Shown in pieces: positions 25,701 to 33,670 of a stretch of DNA of 64,000 nt. The translations under genes were made by a program, and so were the position numbers. The DNA comes from Herbaspirillum rhizosphaerae_A (GTDB taxonomy: Bacteria; Pseudomonadota; Gammaproteobacteria; Burkholderiales; Burkholderiaceae_D), in NCBI RefSeq assembly GCF_046025915.1, contig NZ_JAQQFR010000010.1, forward strand, positions 62,001-126,000. The letters are read 5' to 3'. Below the pieces are notes generated by a model. That model had not been told where the DNA came from and ran no database searches. It saw only the letters and a program-made list of their open reading frames with translations. Positions within the stretch are counted from its first letter, which is position 1, and every line of letters begins with the position of its first letter.

Positions 25701-26855
25701 TTACAGCGCCGCTGCGCGTGGCTGCAAGCTGTGGACGTTCGATGTGTCGGCCGTCAGAAATGCAGGCACGGGCGAAGGTGCCGGTACCGGTGAAAGACGG
25801 CGTCCGTCATCGGCAGCAAAAACATGCGCGTCTACCGGATCCCAGCCGAGGCCGACGCGGTCGCCGAGTTTCAGCAGACTCTTTTCCGGGCTGCGTACGA
25901 TGATGGCGTCGCCGCCCGGCAGATCGAGATAGATGTAGGATTCCGCACCCTGAAATTCGACGCCGGTAACCGTACCGAAGAACTCGGTGGACGATGGCGC
26001 CACAATGCGGAAATGTTCGGGGCGTACGCCGATCAACTGTTTTTCTTGCCCGGTGCCGACCGGGATCACGCTTGCGCGCAGTGCAGCAGGCAGCTTTTCT
26101 GCATCCATCAGCATCATCGGCGGGCTGCCGATGAACGCCGCAGAGAACGCGCTCGACGGTGTTTCATACAGTTCTGCCGGGGTGCCGCTTTGTACGATGC
26201 TACCTGCGTTCATCAGGACGATTTTGTCGGCCATGCCCATGGCTTCGGTCTGATCGTGCGTGACATAGACGACGGTCATGTTCAGGCGTTGCTGCAAGGC
26301 GCGGATTTCGTGGCGCACGGAATGGCGCAGCTTGGCATCGAGATTGGACAGCGGCTCGTCCATCAGGCAGATCGAATGACCGGCGACGATGGCGCGTGCC
26401 AGCGCCACGCGCTGACGTTGTCCGCCGGACAGTTGCGCCGGCTTGCGTTGCTCCAGCCCCTGCAGGTTCGTCAACTCCAGAGCATCCAACAGACGCTGGC
26501 GGCGTTCTGCCGCATGCACACCGCGCACCTGCATGCCGAAACAGATGTTTTCAGCAACGCTCAGATGCGGGAACAGTGCATACGACTGAAACACCATCGA
26601 CAGGCCGCGTGCCGAAGGCGTTGCAGTGGTCACGTCCTTTCCGTCGATCTCTACACTGCCGCTGTCGGGCGTTTCGAGACCTGCGAGCAAGCGCAGCAAC
26701 GTTGATTTTCCACAGCCTGAAGGGCCGAGCAGTGCGACCAGCTGGCCGCGTTCAAACTCAAGGTCGAGCGATTTGATGACCTGGTGCGCACCCCAGGATT
26801 TGCTGATGCCTGAGAGACGGATGGCGATATCGTTTTTTTCGTTTTGCATAGTCAT
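25701..26855 (-). CDS. ugpC: UgpC/MalK-like ABC ATP-binding protein
   Basis: A 384-residue ATPase of the carbohydrate importer class. Walker A GPSGCGKST, signature LSGGQRQRV, Walker B CLMDEPLSNLD and switch histidine YVTHD are followed by a C-terminal TOBE-type regulatory domain (IGVRPEHFRI). It overlaps the DeoR regulator stop by four bases (ATGA), a sign of translational coupling. The extra C-terminal tail of about 20 residues is Pro/Ala-rich. It powers the UgpABE-like system encoded downstream. Confidence 0.87.
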   Translation of the reverse strand: MTMQNEKNDIAIRLSGISKSWGAHQVIKSLDLEFERGQLVALLGPSGCGKSTLLRLLAGLETPDSGSVEIDGKDVTTATPSARGLSMVFQSYALFPHLSVAENICFGMQVRGVHAAERRQRLLDALELTNLQGLEQRKPAQLSGGQRQRVALARAIVAGHSICLMDEPLSNLDAKLRHSVRHEIRALQQRLNMTVVYVTHDQTEAMGMADKIVLMNAGSIVQSGTPAELYETPSSAFSAAFIGSPPMMLMDAEKLPAALRASVIPVGTGQEKQLIGVRPEHFRIVAPSSTEFFGTVTGVEFQGAESYIYLDLPGGDAIIVRSPEKSLLKLGDRVGLGWDPVDAHVFAADDGRRLSPVPAPSPVPAFLTADTSNVHSLQPRAAAL

Positions 26856-27742
26856 TTTCCTGCTGCGATGGCCGCGTCATTGGTCATGGCGAATTCGCGT
26901 TCTTCTGCGTTGCTGTCGGATTGCGAAGTCACGACGACGCGCGTGTTACCGGCCAGCATGGCGGCCAGGTTCGAGGTCAGGGGACTGTCGGTGACGAGGA
27001 TGTCGGGGTCGGACAAATGGCCGCCGCGCACCGGCGCCTGACGGCCGAATTTGGAGTTGTCGGTGACCAGAATCTGGGTGCGGCAGCTTTCGCGCAATGC
27101 CTGGCGCGAGCTTGATTCCATGCGGTCAAAGTCGAGCAGCGTGCCATCGGTGTCAACACCGCCGACGCCATAGATGCCGAAGTCCGCACGAAAATTGCGG
27201 AACAATTTATCGGCATCGTTGCCAAGGATTTCCGGATTGGGAAATCGCAAAGTCCCTCCCGGCACGATGACCTGGTTGTTCTGATTGGTTGACAAGGCCA
27301 GCGCTGCACGCAGGTTGTTGGTGATGACGGTGAGATGGTCGTGCTTGGCCAATGCCAGCGCAACTTGTTCTGGTGTGGTGCCGATGCCGATCAGCACGCT
27401 GCACGAGTTGGGGATCAGCTTGGCGACCGCAGCACCGATCTCGGCTTTTTGTTCGAGATTGTTGATGCGTCGCATGTCATAAGGCTGGTTGCGCGCAGAC
27501 AAAATCAGCTCGGCGCCGCCATGTCGCCGACGCAGGATATCGGCATCGCACAAGGCGTTGATGTCGCGACGAATGGTTTGCGTCGTGACGGCGAAATGCT
27601 CTGCCAATGACTCCATCGTCATGAAGCCGTGCTGGCGGAACAGCGCAATGATTTCGTTATGCCGCAGCGAAGCAGGCTTGATGACGGGCTTTCCTTCTGG
27701 CTTGGAGCTGAGATTGTTTGCAGGATTCGCCGGCATGTTCAC
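26852..27742 (-). CDS. DeoR/GlpR-family transcriptional regulator
   Basis: A 296-residue repressor-type regulator. After a 25-residue variable tail comes the DeoR winged helix (HNEIIALFRQHGFMTMESLAEHF, TQTIRRDINAL), then a phosphosugar-binding DeoRC domain with GIGTTPEQVA and the FGIYGVGGVD segment. The GlpR subfamily senses glycerol-3-phosphate, which fits the downstream uptake and hydrolysis genes. First gene of the operon, so probably autoregulated. Palindrome-like sites at 27757-27770 and 27819-27830 in the gap to the divergent porin gene are candidate operators. Confidence 0.88.
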   Translation of the reverse strand: MNMPANPANNLSSKPEGKPVIKPASLRHNEIIALFRQHGFMTMESLAEHFAVTTQTIRRDINALCDADILRRRHGGAELILSARNQPYDMRRINNLEQKAEIGAAVAKLIPNSCSVLIGIGTTPEQVALALAKHDHLTVITNNLRAALALSTNQNNQVIVPGGTLRFPNPEILGNDADKLFRNFRADFGIYGVGGVDTDGTLLDFDRMESSSRQALRESCRTQILVTDNSKFGRQAPVRGGHLSDPDILVTDSPLTSNLAAMLAGNTRVVVTSQSDSNAEEREFAMTNDAAIAAGK

Positions 27743-27756
27743 TTATCCATTCACTC

Positions 27757-27770
27757 GTTCATTTGAAAAC
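27757..27770. promoter_or_regulatory. Candidate DeoR-type operator, site 1
   Basis: GTTCATTTGAAAAC, an imperfect match to the palindrome at 27819-27830 (GTTCATATGAAC). It lies 15 bases upstream of the regulator start codon, where binding would block the operon. Inference from similarity and place only. Confidence 0.4.
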
Positions 27771-27818
27771 GTTGTGAATGTTATCGGGCGATTGTTACGG
27801 GATCGTGACCTTGTTGAT

Positions 27819-27830
27819 GTTCATATGAAC
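27819..27830. promoter_or_regulatory. Candidate DeoR-type operator, site 2
   Basis: GTTCATATGAAC is a perfect 12-bp palindrome inside GATGTTCATATGAACGTC, similar in shape to GlpR half-sites that contain TGTTCG. It lies in the middle of the divergent regulator/porin gap. Confidence 0.5.
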
Positions 27831-27946
27831 GTCATTTGTCTTTCACATAATCACAACGTCATGGCGATGTCATATATCGGAGGCATAGTTCGCAGCGTTT
27901 CATCACTGCTCGCAATTTCCCTTTTCAACTTTCCTGAAAACCATTC

Positions 27947-29146
27947 ATGAAAAAATATGCTCTCGCCATTTCGCTCTCCGCCGCAGGCCTGTCCGTCGCG
28001 GGAGGCGCCTATGCGCAAACCAACGTCGCCTCATCGGGCGTCACCATCTACGGGATCATCAATCCCAGCCTGACCTACACCGACAAGGTCGCCAACGCTA
28101 CGTCAGCCAATCCAACCAGCACCGGTTCACGTCTGAGCATGGACACCGCCGTCGCGCAAGGTTCGCGCATCGGCTTCAAGGGTGTGGAAGATCTGGGTGA
28201 TGGACTGAAAGCACTGTTCACATTGGAGAACGGCTTCAACGCCGACACCGGCCAGTTGGCGCAAGGCGGTCTGTTCTTCGGCCGTACTGCCATCATCGGT
28301 TTGTCGGGCAGGGCCGGTACCATTTATCTCGGTCGCCAGAAGGATTACATCGATGACCTCGCTCCTTACAACGGCGCGCTGGATTTCGGCAGCTTGGTCA
28401 ACAACATCCACGCATTGAATCTGGATCGCACGCAAGGTTCGCGCGTCAACAACTCGTTACGCTATAACTCGCCGGTGATGGGCGGTGTCACATTGAGCGC
28501 CTTGTACGGTTTCGGCGAGCAGGCCGGATCGACTGGCGCCGGTCAATCTTTCGGCGTGGGCGGTAGCTACAACAACGGTCCGTTGTCGTTTGGCGCTGCG
28601 TATTTCCAGAACAAGCTGACGGCCAACAATACCTTCACCGGTTCCAGCGACTCCGGTATTGCACCGGGCGCCACCACCGGCAGCATTGCCAGCACCTCGC
28701 TCAAGACTTTCCTGATCGGTGGTTCGTACAAACTCGGTGATGTGCGCATGTACGGTTCGTACTCGCAGGTCAAGCAACCGCTGGCGGTTGCCGCCGGTAC
28801 AGTAATGACTGGTTTCACCGGCGCGACAGGCGCGGCCTTTACGTTTGGCGGCGTCAATAACAGCAAGGTCGATCTGATCGACTTCGGCGTCAACTACAAC
28901 GTCACGCCGACCACACAACTGCTCGCCAACTTCGTCGGTACGCGCTCCAAGTTTGTCGGCGCCAAAGACGGCAAGGCCTCGCAGGTGTCGCTGGGCGTGG
29001 ACTATTTCCTCTCCAAACGCACGGATGTGTATCTGTTCTACGCAAACATTCGTTCGTCGGACATGTTCAATCCAGGCTTGTACGTTGCGCCGGGCGGCAC
29101 CAATACCCAGAACGTCCTGACGGCCGGTATCCGTCACAAGTTCTGA
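27947..29146 (+). CDS. Gram-negative trimeric porin
   Basis: A 399-residue outer-membrane porin of the beta-proteobacterial Porin_4 group. It has a Sec signal ending AYAQ near residue 24, then the SGVTIYGIINPSLTY first strand, GSRIGFKGVEDLGDGLKALFTLENGF in the early barrel and the ALYGFGEQ segment; it ends with HKF, a terminal phenylalanine as needed for Bam-dependent assembly. It is divergent from the DeoR regulator and 29 bases upstream of the GDPD-like gene, suggesting it gives outer-membrane entry for the same phosphodiester substrates (inference). Confidence 0.92.
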   Translation: MKKYALAISLSAAGLSVAGGAYAQTNVASSGVTIYGIINPSLTYTDKVANATSANPTSTGSRLSMDTAVAQGSRIGFKGVEDLGDGLKALFTLENGFNADTGQLAQGGLFFGRTAIIGLSGRAGTIYLGRQKDYIDDLAPYNGALDFGSLVNNIHALNLDRTQGSRVNNSLRYNSPVMGGVTLSALYGFGEQAGSTGAGQSFGVGGSYNNGPLSFGAAYFQNKLTANNTFTGSSDSGIAPGATTGSIASTSLKTFLIGGSYKLGDVRMYGSYSQVKQPLAVAAGTVMTGFTGATGAAFTFGGVNNSKVDLIDFGVNYNVTPTTQLLANFVGTRSKFVGAKDGKASQVSLGVDYFLSKRTDVYLFYANIRSSDMFNPGLYVAPGGTNTQNVLTAGIRHKF

Positions 29147-29175
29147 TCGGCTTGTTCGCCTACAAGGAGAAACAG

Positions 29176-30090
29176 ATGAACATAGTTAACAACGGATTGA
29201 GACTTGCTGTCTGCGCCGCGCTCTTGAGCGTATCGCTGGCGGTCAGTGCCGACCCGCTGATTGCCGCGCATCGGGGCGGTACCGGTGACGGTCCGGAAAA
29301 TACAATCCCCACGCTGCAGAATTCACTCAAGCATGGCGCGGATATTTTGTGGATGACGGTGCAGGTGTCCAGTGATGGCATTCCGGTGCTGTATCGTCCG
29401 GCCGACGTTGCGGCGCTGACCGACGGTAAAGGCGTGGTCAATAGCTTGACCGCAGCACAACTGACTGCACTTAATGCCGGCTATATGTACAGCGCGACAG
29501 ACGCTGCCGGAAACAAGAGCTATCCCTATCGCCAGCATCCGGTGAAGGTACCCACCTTGCGTGACGCATTGCGTGCAGTGCCTGCGTCGGTGCCGATCAT
29601 GATCGACATGAAGCAGCTGCCTGCTGAAGTGCTCGTGAATGCGGTCGCCAAAGTCATTGAGGAAGAAAACGCATGGCAACGCGTGCGCTTTTATTCCACG
29701 GATGCTGATGTGATCGCGCTGATGGCAAAGCAGCCGAAGGCGCAGGTGTTCGAATCGCGCGACGCCACACGCGACCGCCTGGCACGCATCGCGCTCAACG
29801 GAGGTGCTTGCGACATGCCGCCAGCAGCGGGTACGTGGTCGGGTATCGAGCTGGAGCGCAAGGTCACCGTGGTGGAGAAGTTCACCCTCGGTGAGGGCGT
29901 CTCAGAAGTGGTAGCGCACTGGTGGACACCGGCGGCGATGAAATGCTTCAAGAGTAATCCCGGCACCAGAGTAATGGTGTTCGGCGTTGACTCAGCGGCG
30001 GCCTATCGCAGCGCGCAGCAGTTGGGTGTGGATGTGGTGATGACGGATTCGCCGTTGAGGATGAAGGCGTTACGCGAATCTGCCAAATAG
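29176..30090 (+). CDS. exported GDPD-like phosphodiesterase family protein, atypical active site
   Basis: A 304-residue periplasmic protein with a Sec signal (cleavage near VSADP, about residue 25) and a glycerophosphodiester phosphodiesterase TIM-barrel pattern: AHRGGTGDGPENT at 31-43, then TVQVSSDGIPVLY. Canonical enzymes have ExD followed by a T-x-DG-x-PV-x-x-HD block; here the E and D positions are Trp59 and Thr61 and the HD is Arg74-Pro75. The glutamate of the later E-x-K motif appears as Asp144. His32, Arg33 and Glu41 are kept. It may be a divergent enzyme or a binding protein. AAGGAG precedes ATG 29176. Cotranscribed with the porin and ended by a terminator. Confidence 0.85.
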   Translation: MNIVNNGLRLAVCAALLSVSLAVSADPLIAAHRGGTGDGPENTIPTLQNSLKHGADILWMTVQVSSDGIPVLYRPADVAALTDGKGVVNSLTAAQLTALNAGYMYSATDAAGNKSYPYRQHPVKVPTLRDALRAVPASVPIMIDMKQLPAEVLVNAVAKVIEEENAWQRVRFYSTDADVIALMAKQPKAQVFESRDATRDRLARIALNGGACDMPPAAGTWSGIELERKVTVVEKFTLGEGVSEVVAHWWTPAAMKCFKSNPGTRVMVFGVDSAAAYRSAQQLGVDVVMTDSPLRMKALRESAK

Positions 30091-30106
30091 GCGGCAGCAG
30101 ACGTAA

Positions 30107-30141
30107 AAAAGCGGGAAGGGCGCAAGCCGCTTCCCGCTTTT
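30107..30141. terminator. Rho-independent terminator
   Basis: AAAAGCGGGAAG pairs with CTTCCCGCTTTT, T-rich on both sides, between the convergent GDPD-like and MHS transporter genes. Confidence 0.88.
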
Positions 30142-30157
30142 CTTTTGTACTGATCGA

Positions 30158-31456
30158 TCAGGCAGCCAGCGGTACAGCCAGCGACTTTTTACGATACAGA
30201 ATCAATGTTGCGATCAGACCGCAGACGGCAGCGAAGCTCATCCACAGGCCAGGCGCAGCCTTGTCATGCGTCAGTTCGATCAGGCCGGTGGCGATCGCCG
30301 GTGTGAAGCCGCCGAAGATCGCTGTCGCCAGGCTGTATGCCAGCGAGAAGCCGGCGGTACGCACATCGACCGGCATCACTTCGGTCAGCGCCACGACCAT
30401 CGCGCCGTTGTAGCTGGCGTAGAGGAAGGACAGCCACAGTTCCACGATCAGCATCTTGCCGAAGGTAGCGTCGCCAACCAGCCAGGTCATTGCCGGGTAT
30501 GCGGTCAGGATGGTCAGTACGGTGAACACCAGCAGCAAAGGACGACGACCGATACGGTCGGACAGCGCGCCCATTACCGGCAACCAGATGAAGTTGGAGA
30601 TACCGACGCAGAAGGTGACGATCAGCGCGCTTTCGGTGCTCAGTTTGAGCACGTTCTTGCCGAAGGTCGGTGTGTAGACGGTGATCAGGTAGAACGAGAC
30701 CGTGGTCATCGAGACCAGCATCATGCCGGCGACGATCAGCTTCCAATTTTCCAGCATCGAGCGGAAGATTTCGTTCAGGTTAGGCTTGCGCTTCCGAGCC
30801 ATGAATTCTTCAGTCTCTTGCAGCGAGCGGCGAATGACGAACAGCACCGGCACGATCAGGCAGCCGATGAAGAACGGGACGCGCCAGCCCCAGTCACCGA
30901 CCTGATCCTTGGTCAGCCACATGTTCAGGCCGTAGCCGATAGCGGCAGCCACGATGATGGCGACTTGCTGGCTGGCGGACTGCCAGCTCACATAGAAACC
31001 CTTGCGGCCCGGTGTTGCCATTTCAGCCAGATAGACCGATACGCCACCCAGTTCGACACCTGCAGAGAATCCTTGTAGCAAGCGGCCGATCAGCACCAGC
31101 GCGGGTGCCAGCAGACCGATGCTCGCATAGCCCGGCACGAAGGCGATCAGCATGGTACCGAGAGCCATCAATGCCAGAGTGACGATCAGACCCTGACGAC
31201 GGCCGACACGGTCAACGTAAGCGCCGAGAATGATCGCGCCCAATGGACGCATCAGGAAGCCGGCGCCGAAGGTCATAAAGGTCAGCATCAGCGAAGCGAA
31301 TTCATCACCGGCCGGGAAAAAGGCCTTCGAGATATAGCTGGCGTAAAAACCGAAGAGGAAAAAGTCGAACATTTCCATGAAATTGCCACTGGTGACGCGT
31401 AATACAGTGACGAATTTCGAGGACGATGCAGATGACTGAGATGTTTGAGATGTCAT
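30158..31456 (-). CDS. MHS-family MFS transporter (citrate/tricarballylate:proton symporter-like)
   Basis: A 432-residue metabolite:proton symporter of the MFS with about twelve hydrophobic segments. The N-terminal NFMEMFDFFLFGFYA and the GAYVDRVGRRQGL loop 2-3 signature are typical of the MHS family, closest in wording to citrate and tricarballylate carriers (CitA/TcuC). The second GRRP signature appears as LSDRIGRRPLLL. A 14-residue Ser/Thr-rich tail precedes the first helix. Downstream of the lone ModA-like binding-protein gene, with a 160-base gap, and likely under control of the LysR gene at 32650. Confidence 0.88.
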   Translation of the reverse strand: MTSQTSQSSASSSKFVTVLRVTSGNFMEMFDFFLFGFYASYISKAFFPAGDEFASLMLTFMTFGAGFLMRPLGAIILGAYVDRVGRRQGLIVTLALMALGTMLIAFVPGYASIGLLAPALVLIGRLLQGFSAGVELGGVSVYLAEMATPGRKGFYVSWQSASQQVAIIVAAAIGYGLNMWLTKDQVGDWGWRVPFFIGCLIVPVLFVIRRSLQETEEFMARKRKPNLNEIFRSMLENWKLIVAGMMLVSMTTVSFYLITVYTPTFGKNVLKLSTESALIVTFCVGISNFIWLPVMGALSDRIGRRPLLLVFTVLTILTAYPAMTWLVGDATFGKMLIVELWLSFLYASYNGAMVVALTEVMPVDVRTAGFSLAYSLATAIFGGFTPAIATGLIELTHDKAAPGLWMSFAAVCGLIATLILYRKKSLAVPLAA

Positions 31457-31617
31457 GGTTTGTCTCTCTCTACCCGAGGTGATCAGGTTATGTGTTTTCT
31501 GAACAGTGCGTGCGACGCGGATTTTTTGTTATTGAGCGTCGGCGGAGCGCAGTCTATCGCAACCAAAGGAAGCATAGCTTTCTAACAGCTTTCATGTTGC
31601 GTTTATTTTATGCGTTG

Positions 31618-32409
31618 CTATTTGGATAAGGATGGCAAGGAATCCAGGCCGCTTTTGTTGACTTCCGGCGCTGCCTCGGGCGATGCCAGGAAGCGGATCA
31701 GTTGCCGCGCCTCGTCAGGATGTTGCGCACCGGTGGGGATGCCTGCGGCAAACACGGTGACGCTTTGCAGCGACTCCGGAATTTTGCCGACAAAGTCGGC
31801 GCCAGCAACTGGCAACAGCTCGCTGACCTGCTGGAAGCCGAGCTCGTAGTCGCCACTGGCAATTACACCGGCGACCGGAATTTTGGGAATCATCTTCGCC
31901 TTGCCTTTGACTTGATCTTCGATACCGAGTTTTTTGAACAATTCACGCTCTATATAGACACCGCTGGCGCTGTCCGAATACGCGATCGATTTCGCTTGCA
32001 GCAAGGTTTTCTTGAGTGCTTCAGGAGTACTGATGTCCGGTTTGGCGCTGCCGGCGCGTACGACCATGCCGATGCGCGAATCGGCGAGCGCGGCGCGGCT
32101 ACCGGGAATAACCTTGCCCTGTTTGATCAGCTCGTCCAGTGCGTAGCCGACCATGATCACGACGTCGGCTGGTTCGCCGCGTTGCAGGCGATTGGGGATA
32201 GCTTCGGGTGCGGCCCCCATGGATGGGCCCCAGGCAGTCGACAAGGTATTACCGGTGGCTTGCTCAAACTTGGGCGCAAGCGCTTTATATGCTGCGGTAA
32301 AGCCGCCCGAGTTCATGACCTTGAGTTCTGCGGACCAGCTGCTTACTGACAATGTGCTGACAATAATTGTCAGGCAGAAAATGATAAATGGGCGGCGCGT
32401 GATGAGCAT
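31618..32409 (-). CDS. ModA-like periplasmic substrate-binding protein, orphan
   Basis: A 263-residue periplasmic protein with a Sec signal (hydrophobic IIFCLTIIVSTLSV, cleavage near SWSAE at about residue 27). The fold pattern is that of the molybdate/organic-anion type II binding proteins (GDYELGFQQVSELLP and LQSVTVFAAGIP at the C-terminal lobe). The first binding loop is NSGGFTAAY rather than the ASL-type loop of true ModA, so molybdate is unlikely. No modBC genes are nearby; instead an MHS symporter and a LysR gene flank it. It may capture a carboxylate in the periplasm or sense it (inference). Confidence 0.82.
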   Translation of the reverse strand: MLITRRPFIIFCLTIIVSTLSVSSWSAELKVMNSGGFTAAYKALAPKFEQATGNTLSTAWGPSMGAAPEAIPNRLQRGEPADVVIMVGYALDELIKQGKVIPGSRAALADSRIGMVVRAGSAKPDISTPEALKKTLLQAKSIAYSDSASGVYIERELFKKLGIEDQVKGKAKMIPKIPVAGVIASGDYELGFQQVSELLPVAGADFVGKIPESLQSVTVFAAGIPTGAQHPDEARQLIRFLASPEAAPEVNKSGLDSLPSLSK

Positions 32410-32542
32410 GATGTTCTCAGTCCTGATTGAAGTATTGTCTCTGGTCGTTATTGTTTTTACGCAGCCTGCATTGCAGCGCCGTGCCAGTGAATAGTATTGA
32501 GTATTCCCGATCTTTCCCGATTTTTCACGTCGGAGCGGGAAT

Positions 32543-32559
32543 CAAGAACGCGATTCTTG
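32543..32559. promoter_or_regulatory. Inverted repeat in divergent promoter region
   Basis: CAAGAA and TTCTTG form a perfect inverted repeat with a CGCGA spacer, between the ModA-like gene and the divergent LysR gene. Candidate LysR operator; the rest of this gap is AT-rich, as expected for promoters. Confidence 0.4.
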
Positions 32560-32649
32560 CAAATAGAATTGATAAAGTAAAATGCATAATTTAGTAATAT
32601 TGATTCGTTATAGACATCAATAAGATTTGATTTTTATTCAAGGTCACGC

Positions 32650-33561
32650 ATGAAACAACTCCGTTTCGATATCGCCGACTTGCAGGCAATGGTCGCCGTC
32701 GTGGAGCGTGGTGGATTTCGCGCTGCGGCAAGCGCCATCAATTTGTCGCAGCCGGCCTTGTCGCGTCGCATCGACAAGCTGGAAGATGCGCTTAATGTCA
32801 GATTGTTCGAACGCACCACGCGCCGCGTGGCAATGACGGTGGTGGGGCGCGAGTTCTATATAAAGGCGCAGGAAATTCTCGCCAATGTCGAAAGCTCCTT
32901 ACTGAGCATTAGCGACATTGCCGCCAGTTCCGGCGGCGAAGTGACCATTGCTTGTGTGCCATCGATGGCGTATCACTATTTGCCGCCGGTGATCAAACAG
33001 TTCAATGCTCTCTATCCGAATATCCGCATCAAGGTGATTGATGAGGGCGCCAACGAAGTGCTTAACGGTGTTTTGCGCGGTGAAGCCGATTTCGGGATCA
33101 ACTTCATTGGCGCACAGCAGGCTGACATCGATTTTGAAGAGATCATGAGCGAGCGTTTTGTACTGGCTTGTCTGCATGATCATCCTCTGGCACAACGGCG
33201 CTCAGTGAAATGGCGTGAGATCGACAAATATCCCTATGTGGCAGTAGCTCGCTCCAGCGGTAACCGGCTCCTGCTGGACCAGGCTCTGGCGGCGACGGAC
33301 GTGCGTCCGAGCGCGGTCTATGAAGTGCGCCACGTCGCGACTTCATTAGCCTGGGTCGCTGCTGGCCTGGGTATCGCTGCAGTGCCTCACCTGGCGATGC
33401 CGACCGAACATGACTCGCCGTTGAAAGCTATCCCGCTGGTGGAACCCAAGGTGGAGCGCACCCTCGGGCTGATCCGTAAAAAAGGACGGAAGCTGTCTTC
33501 GAGCGCGCAGCATTTGTATGACGCGCTTAAAAATAAACCGCCCAGACCTTTTCAGGCATAG
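32650..33561 (+). CDS. LysR-family transcriptional regulator
   Basis: A 303-residue LysR regulator with N-terminal helix-turn-helix (LQAMVAVVERGGFRAAASAINLSQPALSRRIDKLE) and an effector-binding domain of usual length. It is divergent from the ModA-like binding-protein gene and hence from the MHS transporter behind it, and is the natural regulator of both. AAGGTCA lies just before the ATG. Ligand perhaps a carboxylate, judged from the transporter only. Confidence 0.88.
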   Translation: MKQLRFDIADLQAMVAVVERGGFRAAASAINLSQPALSRRIDKLEDALNVRLFERTTRRVAMTVVGREFYIKAQEILANVESSLLSISDIAASSGGEVTIACVPSMAYHYLPPVIKQFNALYPNIRIKVIDEGANEVLNGVLRGEADFGINFIGAQQADIDFEEIMSERFVLACLHDHPLAQRRSVKWREIDKYPYVAVARSSGNRLLLDQALAATDVRPSAVYEVRHVATSLAWVAAGLGIAAVPHLAMPTEHDSPLKAIPLVEPKVERTLGLIRKKGRKLSSSAQHLYDALKNKPPRPFQA

Positions 33562-33670
33562 GCGGCAAGATACGACAGGGGAAGAACTGTTTTTCTTGGC
33601 TTCGTTTGTCTCCTCAGCCCCGAGCTTATTGCTTCAATTTCATCAATCGCACTTCATTAACGTGCCTTGG

